Origin: Yponomeuta sedellus
Lineage: Eukaryota; Arthropoda; Insecta; Lepidoptera; Yponomeutidae
Direction: 5' to 3'
Assembly: GCA_934045075.1 (NCBI GenBank)
Contig: OW203751.1
Coordinates: forward strand, 1,375,822-1,439,821
DNA: 64,000 nt
Shown: piece by piece, positions 28,595 to 38,531 of the stretch
How positions within the stretch are numbered: the stretch's first letter is position 1
How the letters are laid out: each line of letters begins with the position of its first letter
Notes under the pieces: generated by a model
The model's database searches: none
Told to the model about the DNA's origin: nothing
Seen by the model: only the letters and a program-made list of their open reading frames with translations
Program-made: the position numbers and the translations under genes

Positions 28595-31500
28595 TTTGCC
28601 GTGTGGTGTCGGCCTAGAGAATAGCACCAACCCAATTCTTCACGCGGGTGTCGTAAAAGGCGACTAAGGGACTCAAACCGGGGGGTGGGCAGCAGCGCCC
28701 CCTGCAGTACAATTCCACTGAACTGCGATCCCCAACCCGCATGCCCAGCGTGGGGATTATGGGCATTACCCCCTATGGCAGCACAACGTGTGGAATGGCC
28801 CCCAGTTCCCGGCCGCCCCGCTATTCCTGGCCATGGCAGCGGCCATGGTAACGGCGGGGCAGGGGGTGCTAAGAATCACCGGGCTACCTCAGGCTGCCAC
28901 AAACAACTGACCCTGGCAACGTTTAACGGACGCACTCTGAGGCTTGACCATCATCTAGCGCAGTTGGAAGTGGAGTTAGAGAACATTAAATGGCATGTTC
29001 TAGGGCTATGTGAAGTCCGTAGAGAGGGGGAGGACACCGTAACCCTAGACTCGGGCCATCTTCTCTACTTTCGCGAGGGTGATAAAATATCCCAGGGTGG
29101 CGTAGGTTTCCTTGTCAATAAGGCCCTCACTAAAAACGTTGAAGAAATTTCCAGTGTGTCGACCAGGGTAGCATACCTGATCCTTCGGCTGTCTAAGCGT
29201 TACAGCATGAAGATCATTCAGGTTTATGCACCGACCTCGACACACTCGGATGATGAAGTGGAGGATATGTACGAAGACATATCCAAAGCCTTACATGACA
29301 CCACGAAGGCTCACTTCAACGTTGTTATGGGGGACTTTAACGGCAAGGTGGGAACCCAGAGTGGCAACGAGTCCCGAATAGGGCCACATGGCTATGGAGT
29401 GAGGAATCACAGGGGGCAAATGCTCGTCAACTTCCTTGAGAAAGAGGAGTTATTCTTGATGAACTTTTTCTTCAAGAAACAGCCTCAAAGGAAGTGGACA
29501 TGGCAAAGCCCCGACACTGTGACTAAAAATGAGATCGACTTCATTATGACGGATAGCAAGCATATATTCAAAGATGTCTCTGTGATCAACAGGTTTAATA
29601 CCGAATCCAATCACCGACTTCTCCGAGGCTCTCTGAATATCAACTTGAAGCTTGAAAGAACCAGTCTGATGAAGTCCACGCTCCGACCTAACCCAATCCA
29701 AATCATGGCGGGCACCGAGAAGTTCCAGCAGCTACTCGGGGACAGACTTGTTGCCTTAGAGCCCACCGACGACGCTGACGAGACCCTACAGAATCTGGTC
29801 GAAACTCTGAGGGACGAGGGCATCAAGTTCTGCAAAACGCAGTGGACTGTTAAGAAGTCCAAACTCTCGGCTGAGACTCTCGGGTTGCTGACAAAAAGAC
29901 GGGAAACCACCCAAGCGACTTCGTCTGAGCAGTCAAACCTGAACAGGCAAATTGCGAAGATGGTACGGCGCGATCTTCGGAGCTCCAACACACGCCTCAT
30001 TGAAGAGGCGATATTGCAAAACCGAGGGTCCAAAGTATTCACTCAGCAGCTTGGCAGGAGCCACCTGACGAAGCTAAGAACGCACGACGGGAGGACCGTA
30101 TTGTCGAAGCCGGAGATTTCCGCCGAGATAGAGGACTTCTATGGCCGATTATACGCTGCACATGCCCCTCGTTCCCAACGAGACGACCTCGATTCCAGAG
30201 CCACCCTGACACGCCACTACACCGACGAACTGCCTGACGTCAGTCAAGACGAGATCGTGTTAGCTCTGAGACAGCTTAAAAATGGAAAAGCCCCCGGTGA
30301 GGACGGAATAACATCAGAGCTTTTGAAAGCTGGAGGAGCCCCTGTTATTCAGGAACTACAAAAGCTCTTCAACGCCGTCCTTCACAGTGGGAGAACTCCA
30401 AAGGCGTGGAACAGGAGTTTGGTGGTGCTCTTTTTTAAGAAGGGTGACAAAACTCTTCTTAAGAATTATAGACCCATCTCGCTCCTGAGCCATGTCTATA
30501 AGCTGTTTTCACGAGTGATCACGAATCGTCTCGCCAGGAGACTCGACGAGTTCCAGCCGCCGGAACAGGCCGGGTTTCGCGGAGGATATGGCACCATAGA
30601 CCACATTCACACAGTGAGGCAAATTATACAGAAGTGCGAAGAGTATAATCAGCCCCTGTGTCTGGCCTTTGTGGACTATGAGAAGGCCTTTGATTCTGTC
30701 GAAACCTGGGCTGTTCTGGAATCCTTACAGCGATGCCAAGTAGACTATCGTTATATCGAGGTGTTGAGATGTCTGTACGAAGCCGCCACCATGAGTGTTC
30801 AAGTACAGGGCCAGCAGTCTAAACCTATCCAACTGCGCAGAGGAGTAAGACAGGGGGATGTTATATCCCCGAAACTGTTCACAAGCGCGTTGGAAGATAT
30901 GTTTAAGACGCTGGACTGGAAAGGAAAGGGCATTAACATAAACGGCAACTACATCTCACACCTGCGATTCGCAGATGACATAGTCTTAATGGCGGAGTCG
31001 CTAGAGGAGCTGAACCGGATGCTGACCGACCTAGCTTCAGCCTCGCGAATTATCGGTCTTGGCATGAATTTGGATAAAACCAAGATCATGATCAACGGCC
31101 ACATTGATCCGAGACCGGTCGTCGTACATGGTCACCTTCTCGAAATCGTTTCCGAATACATTTACCTTGGGCAGATTTTGCAGTTAGGTAAAAACAATTT
31201 CGAGAGGGAGGCCAAGAGGAGGATCCAGCTGGGTTGGGCAGCGGTCGGTAAACTACGCCGGGTCTTCTCGTCATCCATACCGCAATGCTTGAAAACGAAA
31301 GTTTTTAATCAGTGCGTCCTACCTGTCATGACCTACGGAGCCGAGACATGGACACTCACGAAAGGGCTGGTCCACCAGTTCAAAGTCGCTCAGCGAGCTA
31401 TGGAGAGAGCTATGCTCGGAGTTTCTCTGAAGGATAGGATTCGTAACGAATGCATCCGACAGATAACCAAAGTTATCGACATAGCTCAGAGAATCAGCAA

Positions 31501-31740
31501 GCTGAAGTGGCAGTGGGCTGGCCATATCTCGCGAAGAACCGACAACCGTTGGAGCAAACGTGTCCTTGAGTGGAGACCGCGACTCGGCAAACGTAGTGTG
31601 GGACGCCCTCCGACTAGGTGGGATGACGATCTGCGAAAAACTGCAGGCGGATGCTGGATGCGGCAAGCTGAAGACAGGGCGCTATGGCGCTCATTAGGGG
31701 AGGGCTATGTCCAGCAGTGGACTAGTATAGCCTGACGATG
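28595..31740 (+). mobile_element. Full-length RTE-like LINE-A with 8-bp TSD
   Basis: The element starts TTTGCCGTGTGGTGTCGGCC and ends CTAGTATAGCCTGACGATG, 3146 bp, flanked by the direct repeat AAACGCCA (28587-28594 and 31741-31748). It has a 180-bp 5' region, one long ORF and almost no 3' UTR, as in RTE-type elements, without a poly(A) tail. The 5' start is confirmed by internal-deletion derivatives at 9825, 32120, 40150, 44535 and 49735, which begin with the same words. Confidence 0.9.
28775..31735 (+). CDS. LINE-A endonuclease-reverse transcriptase (intact)
   Basis: The polyprotein of a non-LTR retrotransposon. It nicks target DNA and reverse-transcribes its own RNA from the nick. The frame is open from 28685, but the first ATG is at 28775, giving 986 aa, a usual RTE length. 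An apurinic-type endonuclease domain spans about 45-285: LATFNGRTL at 47-55, catalytic Glu in GLCEVR at 80, VYAPTS at 150-155, GDFNGKVG at 186-193, SNHR at 278-281. The reverse transcriptase spans about 495-770: KNGKAPGEDGI, NYRPISLLS, AFVDYEKAFD at 631-640, RQGDVISPKLFT, and the catalytic box FADD at 732-735. The C-terminal region holds YGAETWTL, KWQWAGHISRR and RPPTRWDDDL. No frameshift or stop was found and all key residues are present, so this copy may be competent. The clade call (RTE) is from motif style. The N-terminus is Pro/Gly-rich. Confidence 0.93.
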   Translation: MAAQRVEWPPVPGRPAIPGHGSGHGNGGAGGAKNHRATSGCHKQLTLATFNGRTLRLDHHLAQLEVELENIKWHVLGLCEVRREGEDTVTLDSGHLLYFREGDKISQGGVGFLVNKALTKNVEEISSVSTRVAYLILRLSKRYSMKIIQVYAPTSTHSDDEVEDMYEDISKALHDTTKAHFNVVMGDFNGKVGTQSGNESRIGPHGYGVRNHRGQMLVNFLEKEELFLMNFFFKKQPQRKWTWQSPDTVTKNEIDFIMTDSKHIFKDVSVINRFNTESNHRLLRGSLNINLKLERTSLMKSTLRPNPIQIMAGTEKFQQLLGDRLVALEPTDDADETLQNLVETLRDEGIKFCKTQWTVKKSKLSAETLGLLTKRRETTQATSSEQSNLNRQIAKMVRRDLRSSNTRLIEEAILQNRGSKVFTQQLGRSHLTKLRTHDGRTVLSKPEISAEIEDFYGRLYAAHAPRSQRDDLDSRATLTRHYTDELPDVSQDEIVLALRQLKNGKAPGEDGITSELLKAGGAPVIQELQKLFNAVLHSGRTPKAWNRSLVVLFFKKGDKTLLKNYRPISLLSHVYKLFSRVITNRLARRLDEFQPPEQAGFRGGYGTIDHIHTVRQIIQKCEEYNQPLCLAFVDYEKAFDSVETWAVLESLQRCQVDYRYIEVLRCLYEAATMSVQVQGQQSKPIQLRRGVRQGDVISPKLFTSALEDMFKTLDWKGKGININGNYISHLRFADDIVLMAESLEELNRMLTDLASASRIIGLGMNLDKTKIMINGHIDPRPVVVHGHLLEIVSEYIYLGQILQLGKNNFEREAKRRIQLGWAAVGKLRRVFSSSIPQCLKTKVFNQCVLPVMTYGAETWTLTKGLVHQFKVAQRAMERAMLGVSLKDRIRNECIRQITKVIDIAQRISKLKWQWAGHISRRTDNRWSKRVLEWRPRLGKRSVGRPPTRWDDDLRKTAGGCWMRQAEDRALWRSLGEGYVQQWTSIA

Positions 31741-32115
31741 AAACGCCAACGAAAAACCCGAATTGGTTTTCAGAAACCTTATTTCTGTCTTATTTCTGAA
31801 GCCTTTTATTTCATATTGACAGATCCGGTGATAAGCGCGTGACTTGTATTTACTTAGCATTGGATTCCACGTACTTGAAAGTTTGAAACCATCCTCTCGG
31901 TTGAGTGTTGAAATTCTTGTTTTTTTTTAATTTCAATTGCTTCCCGTACGATTCTTTGATAATACTGTCGGTCGATCGGTTGAGAGAACTTTCGGTCGAT
32001 GTAGCTCGATCCAGTGGTTCATTCCGGCCTTGGTGATACGTTAGTTAGACCTCAGATTTCCCCACTTAGCCTCATAGTTGGGCCATTGTACGTAGCAAGC
32101 GCTGAGGTGCTGTCC
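31741..32115. other. No recognised feature
   Basis: Downstream flank of LINE-A. No gene or repeat is recognised. Confidence 0.4.
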
Positions 32116-32117
32116 TG

Positions 32118-32335
32118 ATGTGATGTGTCGGCCTAGAGAATAGCACCAACCCAAATTCTTCCCGCGGGCGTTGTGTAAAAGGCGACTAAGGGACACAATT
32201 CCACCGAACCAATTCCAATGCCACCGAACTGCGATCCCCAACCCGCATGCCCAGTGTGGGGGTTATGGGCATTACCCCCAATGATGGCACAACCTTAGCG
32301 CAGTGCACTAATATAGCCTGAAGAAGAAGAAGAAG
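32118..32335 (+). mobile_element. LINE-A internal-deletion derivative
   Basis: TGTGTCGGCCTAGAGAATAG, GGCGACTAAGGGACACAATT, AACTGCGATCCCCAACCCGC and TGGGCATTACCCCCAATGAT are the LINE-A 5' end. The sequence then jumps to the 3' end AGTGCACTAATATAGCCTGA and GAAGAAGAAGAAG. The whole ORF is missing. There is a partial duplication of CCAATTCC/CCACCGAAC at about 32196-32228. Confidence 0.85.
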
Positions 32336-32337
32336 AA

Positions 32338-32535
32338 GCGCTGAGGTACGTTAACACTTCAGGCCCTAGGGTTTCCTCACGATGTTTTCCTTCACCATCA
32401 GCGAGTGGTATTACTACTGTGATTTTACAAACGTACATAACGTAGAAAACACAGTCATTGGCACATGCCAGGGCTCGAACCACCGACCTCCCGATTGAGA
32501 AGCGTTACAACGCTCCGCTGCCACCGCTTCTGAGG
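32338..32535 (-). mobile_element. S4 SINE
   Basis: CGCTGAGGTACGTTAACACT, GGTTTCCTCACGATGTTTTC, GGCACATGCCAGGGCTCGAA and GAGAAGCGTTACAACGCTCC, ending at the tRNA-like head complement GCTGCCACCGC. Confidence 0.82.
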
Positions 32536-33040
32536 ATGGGTGATATCAAGCAGAGATGTGAACGTCTCCGACACTCAGGTTTCCTCACGAGATGTTCCTT
32601 CGGGGCTCAAACTTTTAGTAAGCGCAAAAAAGTGTGACGCAATCTGTCTGTGTTTAATTATCCGATCAATGCGTGGCGCAATCATTTTCACATTAGCTCT
32701 GCGTTGCCACCTTCCGATGGCCAAATGCATAATAGTCAGTCAATTAAGTACTAAACTACATTGAATTTCAGACAAAAGCCGACCTTATGGGTTTTGTGTG
32801 TCCGCCATTATTTCGTCCAAAGCGGATGGGAGCGAGCGATGAACAAGGAAGTAAATAAACAAATCTGAATAATAAATAGAGATTTTATTCGTCTCCGTCT
32901 TGTTACTATACTCCGGTCGGTGGAGGATGGTACGAGCAGCCGAGTTTCTGATTTCACCCACTGCGCCAGAAGGGCTAAGATAAGGTTCTAGATCGACGGA
33001 AAGTGCCCTACAAATTTTGAGTCGCTTGTGTGTCGGAATA
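32536..33040. other. Mostly unassigned
   Basis: A short S4 core scrap (AGGTTTCCTCACGAGATGTT, about 32577) and otherwise no recognisable gene or repeat. Confidence 0.4.
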
Positions 33041-33044
33041 TACG

Positions 33045-33295
33045 TTTTAAAAACCTATTTAGAGGTTAAAAATTCCACCCATGCCGGGATTCGAACCCGC
33101 GACTTCTGGCTATCCGTGCCAGCGCTCTTTCCAACTGAGCTAATGGGCGACTCACCGGCATCAGTGAAATTTCGAACCTCTTTACAATATTCTCTGTATT
33201 GCATGCAGGCAGTGACATCTGGCTGAAGTAATTTGCATCACTTGCAGCCCCGAGTACCTACTTTGCAGTTAGGTTTTACATCGAAATGATATTCT
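33045..33295 (-). mobile_element. S1 tRNA-like SINE
   Basis: Complement order: AAAAACCTATTTAGAGGTTA, GGGATTCGAACCCGCGACTT, GAGCTAATGGGCGACTCACC, GCAGCCCCGAGTACCTACTT and TTACATCGAAATGATAT. Complete. Confidence 0.88.
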
Positions 33296-33314
33296 CGCAG
33301 CTTCAAGGGACCTG

Positions 33315-33576
33315 AGTATAGATAGACAGAGAACACTTTATTTAACAACAAAAATTATAAAAATCATCAAAAAACAACTTAAACAAAGTAAGACTTGAAA
33401 CTAGGTTGTGGCATATATAAAGTTATAAAATAAGGCAAAAGGTAGTGGCTCAGCTGGCGCTGATCCGGGCCAGCCCCGGACAGCGCTGGTTTTCAGCCAC
33501 TGCCTTCTCCCTAAGATGTACGGGAGTAATGTTGGCTATAACAATTAACTAACGACTGTATATGTGTAGTGTAGTG
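33315..33576 (-). mobile_element. LINE 3' end remnant
   Basis: ATAGATAGACAGAGAACACT and TTATTTAACAACAAAAATTA resemble the complement of LINE A-rich ends (compare 55065). A CG-rich inverted part follows, GCTGATCCGGGCCAGCCCCG. The class is uncertain. Confidence 0.45.
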
Positions 33577-33922
33577 AAGCGCTCGTGACCTAGTCGAACC
33601 GAGTGATTGGAATCACTAGCGCGGTCAGGTGCGGGGGGGTGACTACCGCTAGTGGCATTTTTCCGAGCGCTTTCGTGCTTTGCAAGGCGATGTTAAGCCG
33701 TTGGTGCCTGCTGTAATGGCAGGTGTTAAGCCATGTCAGAGGCCTTATAGGCTTGGTAACTTCTGACAGTAAGGCCTGCCACTGTCTTACAATCCTCCAC
33801 CAACCCGGACTTGGCACCTGTGGTGGAGTATGGCCTAACCTTCCTGCGATGCAGGAGGGTCTCTTCCTGTATCAAAGTGCCCCATCAGTGGGGACATACA
33901 AGGGTTGATATTGATGTTGAGT
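33577..33922 (+). mobile_element. 5S-rRNA-derived SINE A, shortened head
   Basis: AGCGCTCGTGACCTAGTCGA then CACTAGCGCGGTCAGGTGCG: box A (TTAAGCAACA) is deleted. Body and tail follow as usual, with a duplicated CTCTTCCTGTATCAAAGTGC near the end. Confidence 0.85.
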
Positions 33923-33984
33923 TAGAAATAAATGAATAATAACAGTGGAGACACCGTTTTGAAGTTTAAAAAATAATAACTACT

Positions 33985-34145
33985 TAGGTACCATTTGAAA
34001 TGAAATGAAATGAAAAGAAAAGAAATGAAAAGGTTTTATTTAAAGTAGCGCAGAAACTGCGGCCTAATGCACGTTACAATGCAGACTAGGTCTTCATTTC
34101 AAAACCTAAATAATTTTGGAGTAAAAATGGACAAAAAAAAACACC
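33985..34145 (-). mobile_element. LINE 3' end with GAAAT tail
   Basis: A GAAATGAAATGAAATGAAAA tract precedes GGTTTTATTTAAAGTAGCGC, AGAAACTGCGGCCTAATGCA and CGTTACAATGCAGACTAGGT. Close relatives are at 53855-53985, 54000-54205 and 55258-55345. The complement ends AATAAAACCTTTTCATTTC, a LINE tail turned into a microsatellite. Confidence 0.7.
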
Positions 34146-34424
34146 AACTGCAATAGTGAACGGACTATAGTTAACTTAAAGATGAATAAATTACAAAATT
34201 GTGTTGATTCTTAAATAGTGTGTTTGTTGTTAAAGGCTTATTTTGTCTTAATTGAATAATTTCGATAAACTCTTGCTCGTAGCGGTTTTAAATAACATTG
34301 TTAAAGTAAACTCTCAATCGGGCGGTCCTAGGTTCGAATATATGTAAGTTTTTATTTAAGTTTTAAATTAATGAAGCAAGAAAGTAGATATGAGTTCCTT
34401 GAGAAGTATGTGTTGCGTTACTTT
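34146..34424. other. No recognised feature
   Basis: AT-rich, no gene recognised. Confidence 0.4.
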
Positions 34425-34740
34425 GAATGACAGGATACTCAATAGTCTGATTAGAGAACGTTGTGGACTGAAAGAGGATGAAGGAAGAAAAATTTACGAA
34501 TCAAATATAAATTGCGAATGTGAGTGGAAGGGCTGGTAAGGAACGTCCCAGACGGACATATATCGACCAAATAGGAGACGTAGTATCAAAGGTGAAGATA
34601 AAAAGTGACCGGAGCGGGCGTGCATGCATGCAACGACTTATGAACGTTGATGAAGCGAAGGTGATCTGTCAGGATCGTGGCGAATGGCAGTCCCTGGTCT
34701 CTGCCTACCCCTCTGGGATACAGGCGTGAGGTTATGTTTG
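34425..34740 (+). mobile_element. LINE-B 3' copy
   Basis: Encodes GRAGKERPRRTYIDQIGDVV, CMQRLMNVDEAKVICQDRG and WQSLVSAYPSGIQA, ending GGCGTGAGGTTATG. The part upstream of 34520 is in another frame. No microsatellite follows. Confidence 0.85.
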
Positions 34741-35328
34741 TATAAATGTTTTTAATTTATCCACATGCGTGAAGTTCTTTCTTGTGAAGTTCGAGTTAAA
34801 AAGTTTCAAAACAAGATCCCGTCTGCTCGAAAAATATTACCATCCGAAAACAAAAACATTTTGTGAAGTTCTAGTATCAATGCCACTCGCTGACCGTGAA
34901 GGAAAACATCGTGAGGAAACCTGAGTGTCTACCGTGTCGCTTATTTTATTATTATTTGTCTTATAATTTATTTTATCAAACAAGCCGATGCACTAAACTT
35001 CGCAATAAATATCTAGCTTCCGATACCGCGATGAGCGAAAACTAAAATTAAAATCTACTGCGATTGATTTATGAGAGTGGTGCATATATTTAGGCGTAAC
35101 TATTAAATTAAATTGAATTTAAAGTTCAAAATTAGCATCAACCGATAATCTTAGGTGCATGTAACTCAGCCAGCGGCCACAAAGAAAAATGCAAAAGAAT
35201 TTTCATACAAAATGTCCTAAAGGGATAGGGATGCGGCGTGCAATGTCAACTCTGCGCGCGCACTACAAAGTCCAACATTCCTGCATCGCGCAAGCAAAGT
35301 TTTTCACATCACTTACTAGAAATACAAC
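34741..35328. other. Mostly unassigned
   Basis: Holds an S4 core scrap at 34885-34925 (GGAAAACATCGTGAGGAAAC). The rest is AT-rich with no gene recognised. Confidence 0.4.
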
Positions 35329-36017
35329 GTTCTTAGGACCAAAACTAGCCCCAAGGTGGTGTTTAGTGGGTAGGCGCACTTCTTGTGAGTCCCACATTGG
35401 CAGCACGGCCGGGTCCGTGCTGTTATTGCATGAGCATTCACCACCTCCCTCCCCCGTGTCCTCCGGAGGGTGCCCTTTATAGGACAAAAAAAAACAATAG
35501 TATCTCTGTCAGAGACGTTCTTCAGCACACCTGAAGAACACCTCAACCCCCTGATCCGCGAAGCAACGGCCTACTCTCCGCCCACGACGAACCCAGGTTA
35601 CCTGGTGCGCAGGCCCAGGAACGTACTCGTCGACCCGCCCGATACATTGTCATGTGATCTGGACCACCTACTAGGGGCTGGGTCTCAGTCAGACGCAGCC
35701 CCCGCCCCCGCCAGTGTCTCCGCTAGTGGGGACACTGCTATGCTCACTCCTAACAGCTTGTAACCATCTGTTCTAAGCGGACGCTCCTGTAGGGAGCTCC
35801 GCTGTGCACCCTCCTCGGCCTCGAGGGGGGTCGCTCTTGATGTGGTTTTAGGGGTCCTTAGGACCAAAACAAGACCCAAGATGGTGTTTAGTGGGTAGGC
35901 GCACTTCTTGTGAGTCCCACATTGGCAGCACGGCCGGGTCCGTGCTGTTGTGCATGAGGATTCACCACCTCCCTCCCCCGTGTCCTCCGGAGGGTGCCCT
36001 TTATAGGGCAGTAAAAA
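35329..36017. repeat. 160-bp direct repeats spaced 529 bp
   Basis: 35329-35490 (TTCTTAGGACCAAAACTAGC ... GAGGGTGCCCTTTATAGG) recurs at 35858-36017 with few changes. Both contain GTGGTGTTTAGTGGGTAGGC-type words and a GC-rich hairpin-prone CAGCACGGCCGGGTCCGTGCTG. Between them a GC-rich, proline-rich open stretch encodes LIREATAYSPPTTNPGYLV. The repeats could be one tandem unit plus a partial second, or non-LTR 5' regions in tandem. No tRNA-primer site or protease/RT was found, so an LTR element is not supported. Confidence 0.7.
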
Positions 36018-36089
36018 ACTAACAACAGTCGGACCGGCCGCCCACAGGGATACGATCTACCAGCGGGAAATTTCCGTTAAGTGACATTG

Positions 36090-36305
36090 GGCCACTGCGC
36101 TCTATAACGCGCAAAAGGGATATGGGGGTTCAGCCCGCAAAAGTGAAGTGGAACTGGGCCGGCCACGTAAACCGCGTGCATCCGAATAGGTGGTCAAGAC
36201 TTGCCACCGAGTGGGTACCGTGCGGCGGTTATCGCATACGAAGGCGGCCGAGAAGACGATGGCGGGATGACCCCAACAAATTCTTGATTCGTATGTAGCT
36301 CGCCG
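36090..36305 (+). pseudogene. LINE C-terminal fragment (fourth family)
   Basis: Translating from about 36135 gives KVKWNWAGHVNRVHPNRWSR and WVPCGGYRIRRRPRRRWRDD, the layout of the post-RT region of non-LTR elements (compare KWQWAGHISRR...RPPTRWDDDL in LINE-A). It is short and truncated on both sides. It follows the direct repeat, so the two may belong to one family. Confidence 0.65.
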
Positions 36306-36962
36306 GAACTATGCCTTTCTCACCCCTTTGACGAAAATCCATATAACTATGTTTGCAGCTTGTTCATGATTGTGGTTTTATAGTTCGCAGCATGTAGGTA
36401 GTCTTGTCGATATCGTCGTTGTATTAGATCACAGTAGTATTCTTCGTCCTCATTCGAAGGACCATGTTTTGAGCGTAGACTGTATGTTGCTGATAGAGGC
36501 GAAGAATTAATGATGAAAACCAAGATCTTGACGACAAACTGATTATAATTAAATAAAAACAAGGTATTACATGTGCACACATTCGTGCTGCTTTGGAGGG
36601 AATGAATTTCTCAATGTTGGTACACTTGCTAGAGTTGCCAACAGGTCAGAGGTGGCAAATGACTGAAAATTATGCTCTGAAAGGGGCCAGGCCTTTGCCC
36701 TGCAGTGGAACACCTATATTATGGAGACTATATCAAAAAAGGACAGGGCATAGAAGAGACGGGGGCGTCTTTTCCGCGCCCCCGACACTTCTGTGTTGCC
36801 GCTGGCTAGGACGTCCTTTTGTTTTGGCAAGAAATGGCCTCTTCATTCATTCATGATCACGTTATTAATTAACATTAATTGAACCATCCATCCATACAGA
36901 GCATATATGCAAAACTCTCGCCCAGACCGTTAGATTTTGCGGAATGAATTATTCATGATATC
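36306..36962. other. No recognised gene
   Basis: The words GGGGCCAGGCCTTTGCCCTG and CAGTGGAACACCTATATTAT (36684-36723) belong to a common SINE-type repeat. The rest is unassigned. Confidence 0.4.
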
Positions 36963-37178
36963 AACCCTTTGTCATTGGTACATGCCCGCACTCGGGATCG
37001 AACCTCGGGCTCTCGCTTGCGAGTCCATGGTTCTACCCACGTGGTCTAGGCCGACTAAGCTGTCATCTTAACCATGTCCCAGGCACTACAGCGTCGGAGT
37101 GGCCCCTTCACCCATCTCGTGTGAGTGAAGATGCCACTGGACGCTGTATAAATCATCTAATTACGTACATGCAAAAAG
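36963..37178. mobile_element. S4 composite: inverted head joined to + strand tail
   Basis: 36963-37042 is the complement of the S4 head (ATTGGTACATGCCCGCACTC, GGATCGAACCTCGGGCTCTC, TTCTACCCAC). It then continues as plus-strand tail (GGTCTAGGCCGACTAAGCTG, CACTACAGCGTCGGAGTGGC). Head and tail are in opposite orientations, again a foldback-like rearrangement. Confidence 0.75.
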
Positions 37179-37182
37179 GCCA

Positions 37183-37530
37183 ATACAACCCTTTGTACGT
37201 CCCCGCTGCTGGGGCACGGGTCTCTTCCTGTATCCCAGGAAGGTTAGGCTATGCTCCACCACGGGGGCCAAGTGGGTCAGTGGATTGTAGGACATTGGCG
37301 GGCCTTACTGTCAGAAGTTATCAAGCTGCCCGTAAGGCCTCTGACGAACGACAGCCATTACATGACAGCCGGCACCAACGGCTTAACGTGCCTTGTGAAG
37401 CAGGGAAGAGCTCGGGAAAAATTCCTCTAGCGGTAATCACCCATCCTGCACTTGACCGCGCCTGTTGTTGCTTACCTCAAGTGATTGCTCCTAATCACTT
37501 GGTTCGACTAGGCCACGAGCGTTTCACGGC
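37183..37530 (-). mobile_element. 5S-rRNA-derived SINE A
   Basis: Complement order: ACAACCCTTTGTACGTCCCC, GGTCTCTTCCTGTATCCCAG, GCGGGCCTTACTGTCAGAAG, GACAGCCGGCACCAACGGCT, CACTTGACCGCGCCTGTTGT and GGTTCGACTAGGCCACGAGC. Near complete, with the box C region (ACCGTCCC) deleted. Confidence 0.86.
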
Positions 37531-37865
37531 TTTGAAGGACTATGCCCTTTGGGAAAATTGTAGGTATGTAATAAAAAAGTTATTTAAAATGCGGCAAAAA
37601 CCAAACAAAACAGAATAAAGGACCGAACAAGTAGTATCTTCACCCAAGTATTACTCTTAAGCTGGTTTGTTATAAAAAACTTTTAAGCATCACACTAATT
37701 TGTAGGGTCAATGCTCCTTTTATTCACATTTGACAGTGAGCAAATTAATAAGCCATATACATAAAACGTAACTAAAGGCAAAACCAATTGACAAAAGGGC
37801 AATGTTTTGTACAACAATTTGCATTGTCTGTTTACCTAACCCCAAACAATATAATATCACAAATA
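37531..37865. other. No recognised feature
   Basis: AT-rich, no gene or repeat recognised. Confidence 0.4.
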
Positions 37866-37869
37866 TTGC

Positions 37870-38165
37870 AAACTAGCTGGTGCCCGCGACTTCGTCTGCG
37901 CAGGATTAGTATTTTGGGTAGCTTATATTAGCGTGACGTACAAAAGGTTTTGGCAGCGCACGCCAGAATAGCTCGCCATAATTTGGACAATTCACACAAT
38001 ATCTAGTAATGCTTGTAACGGTGCAAACCTCTTTACACCGTTTTTTATTTCTTTTTCTATCTGTCATTTTCAAATATTTAAATTACGTCACAAACTTACC
38101 CTTCGACCAGATCTGACTATTTTACCTGCTTATCCGCTTTTATCCAGTTTTTCTGTTTTATTGTA
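37870..38165. repeat. Helitron-like end plus partner of 1960-2110
   Basis: AAACTAGCTGGTGCCCGCGA and CTTCGTCTGCGCAGG look like a reversed CTAG terminus with a GC-rich part. From about 37995 (TCACACAATATCTAGTAATG) to AGATCTGACTATTTTACCTG it matches the complement of 1960-2110 and the start of 2606. Confidence 0.5.
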
Positions 38166-38169
38166 CTAA

Positions 38170-38464
38170 AGGCCTGTTTCACAATCTGCAAATAAAGTTC
38201 CGGATAAGCTATCCGCAACTAGGGCTGCCGTTCGTTCTAAATTTGAAGCCATAAATAAACACACGCAATATAGGAATATTATTATTATTTGTATATCAGG
38301 CAGGCAGTTATAGAACTGGTGAAGCCTGTATCCAGATGTACATTTGTGTTTAACTCCTAGTCTGTTTTGTTTCCTTTAGATATTTATTCAAATTTAGAAC
38401 AAACGGCAGCCCTGGTTGCGGATAGCTTATCCAAAACTTTATTTGCAGATTGTGAAACAGGCCC
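38170..38464. mobile_element. PIF/Harbinger-like MITE, TAA flanks
   Basis: The left end AGGCCTGTTTCACAATCTGC and the right end (complement GGGCCTGTTTCACAATCTGC) form long inverted repeats that extend through AAATAAAGTTCCGGATAAGC and GCAACTAGGGCTGCCGTTCG to TTCTAAATTTG. Flanking triplets are TAA on both sides (38167-38169, 38465-38467). Size is 295 bp with no ORF. A shorter sibling with TTA flanks is at 56699-56889. TWA duplications point to PIF/Harbinger; the sequence alone does not prove it. Confidence 0.85.
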
Positions 38465-38531
38465 TAACTATCTACAAATAAAACAACACCTGAAGTCGTT
38501 CCAGTTTCTTATTATTTGTAAAGGATAAACA

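Noticed and set aside
35329..36017. LTR retrotransposon with 160-bp LTRs
   Set aside because: No primer-binding site, polypurine tract or gag/pol; only 370 bp between the repeats.
37121..37618. 165-codon open frame
   Set aside because: Runs through S4 tail and a 5S-SINE in complement; translation of repeats.
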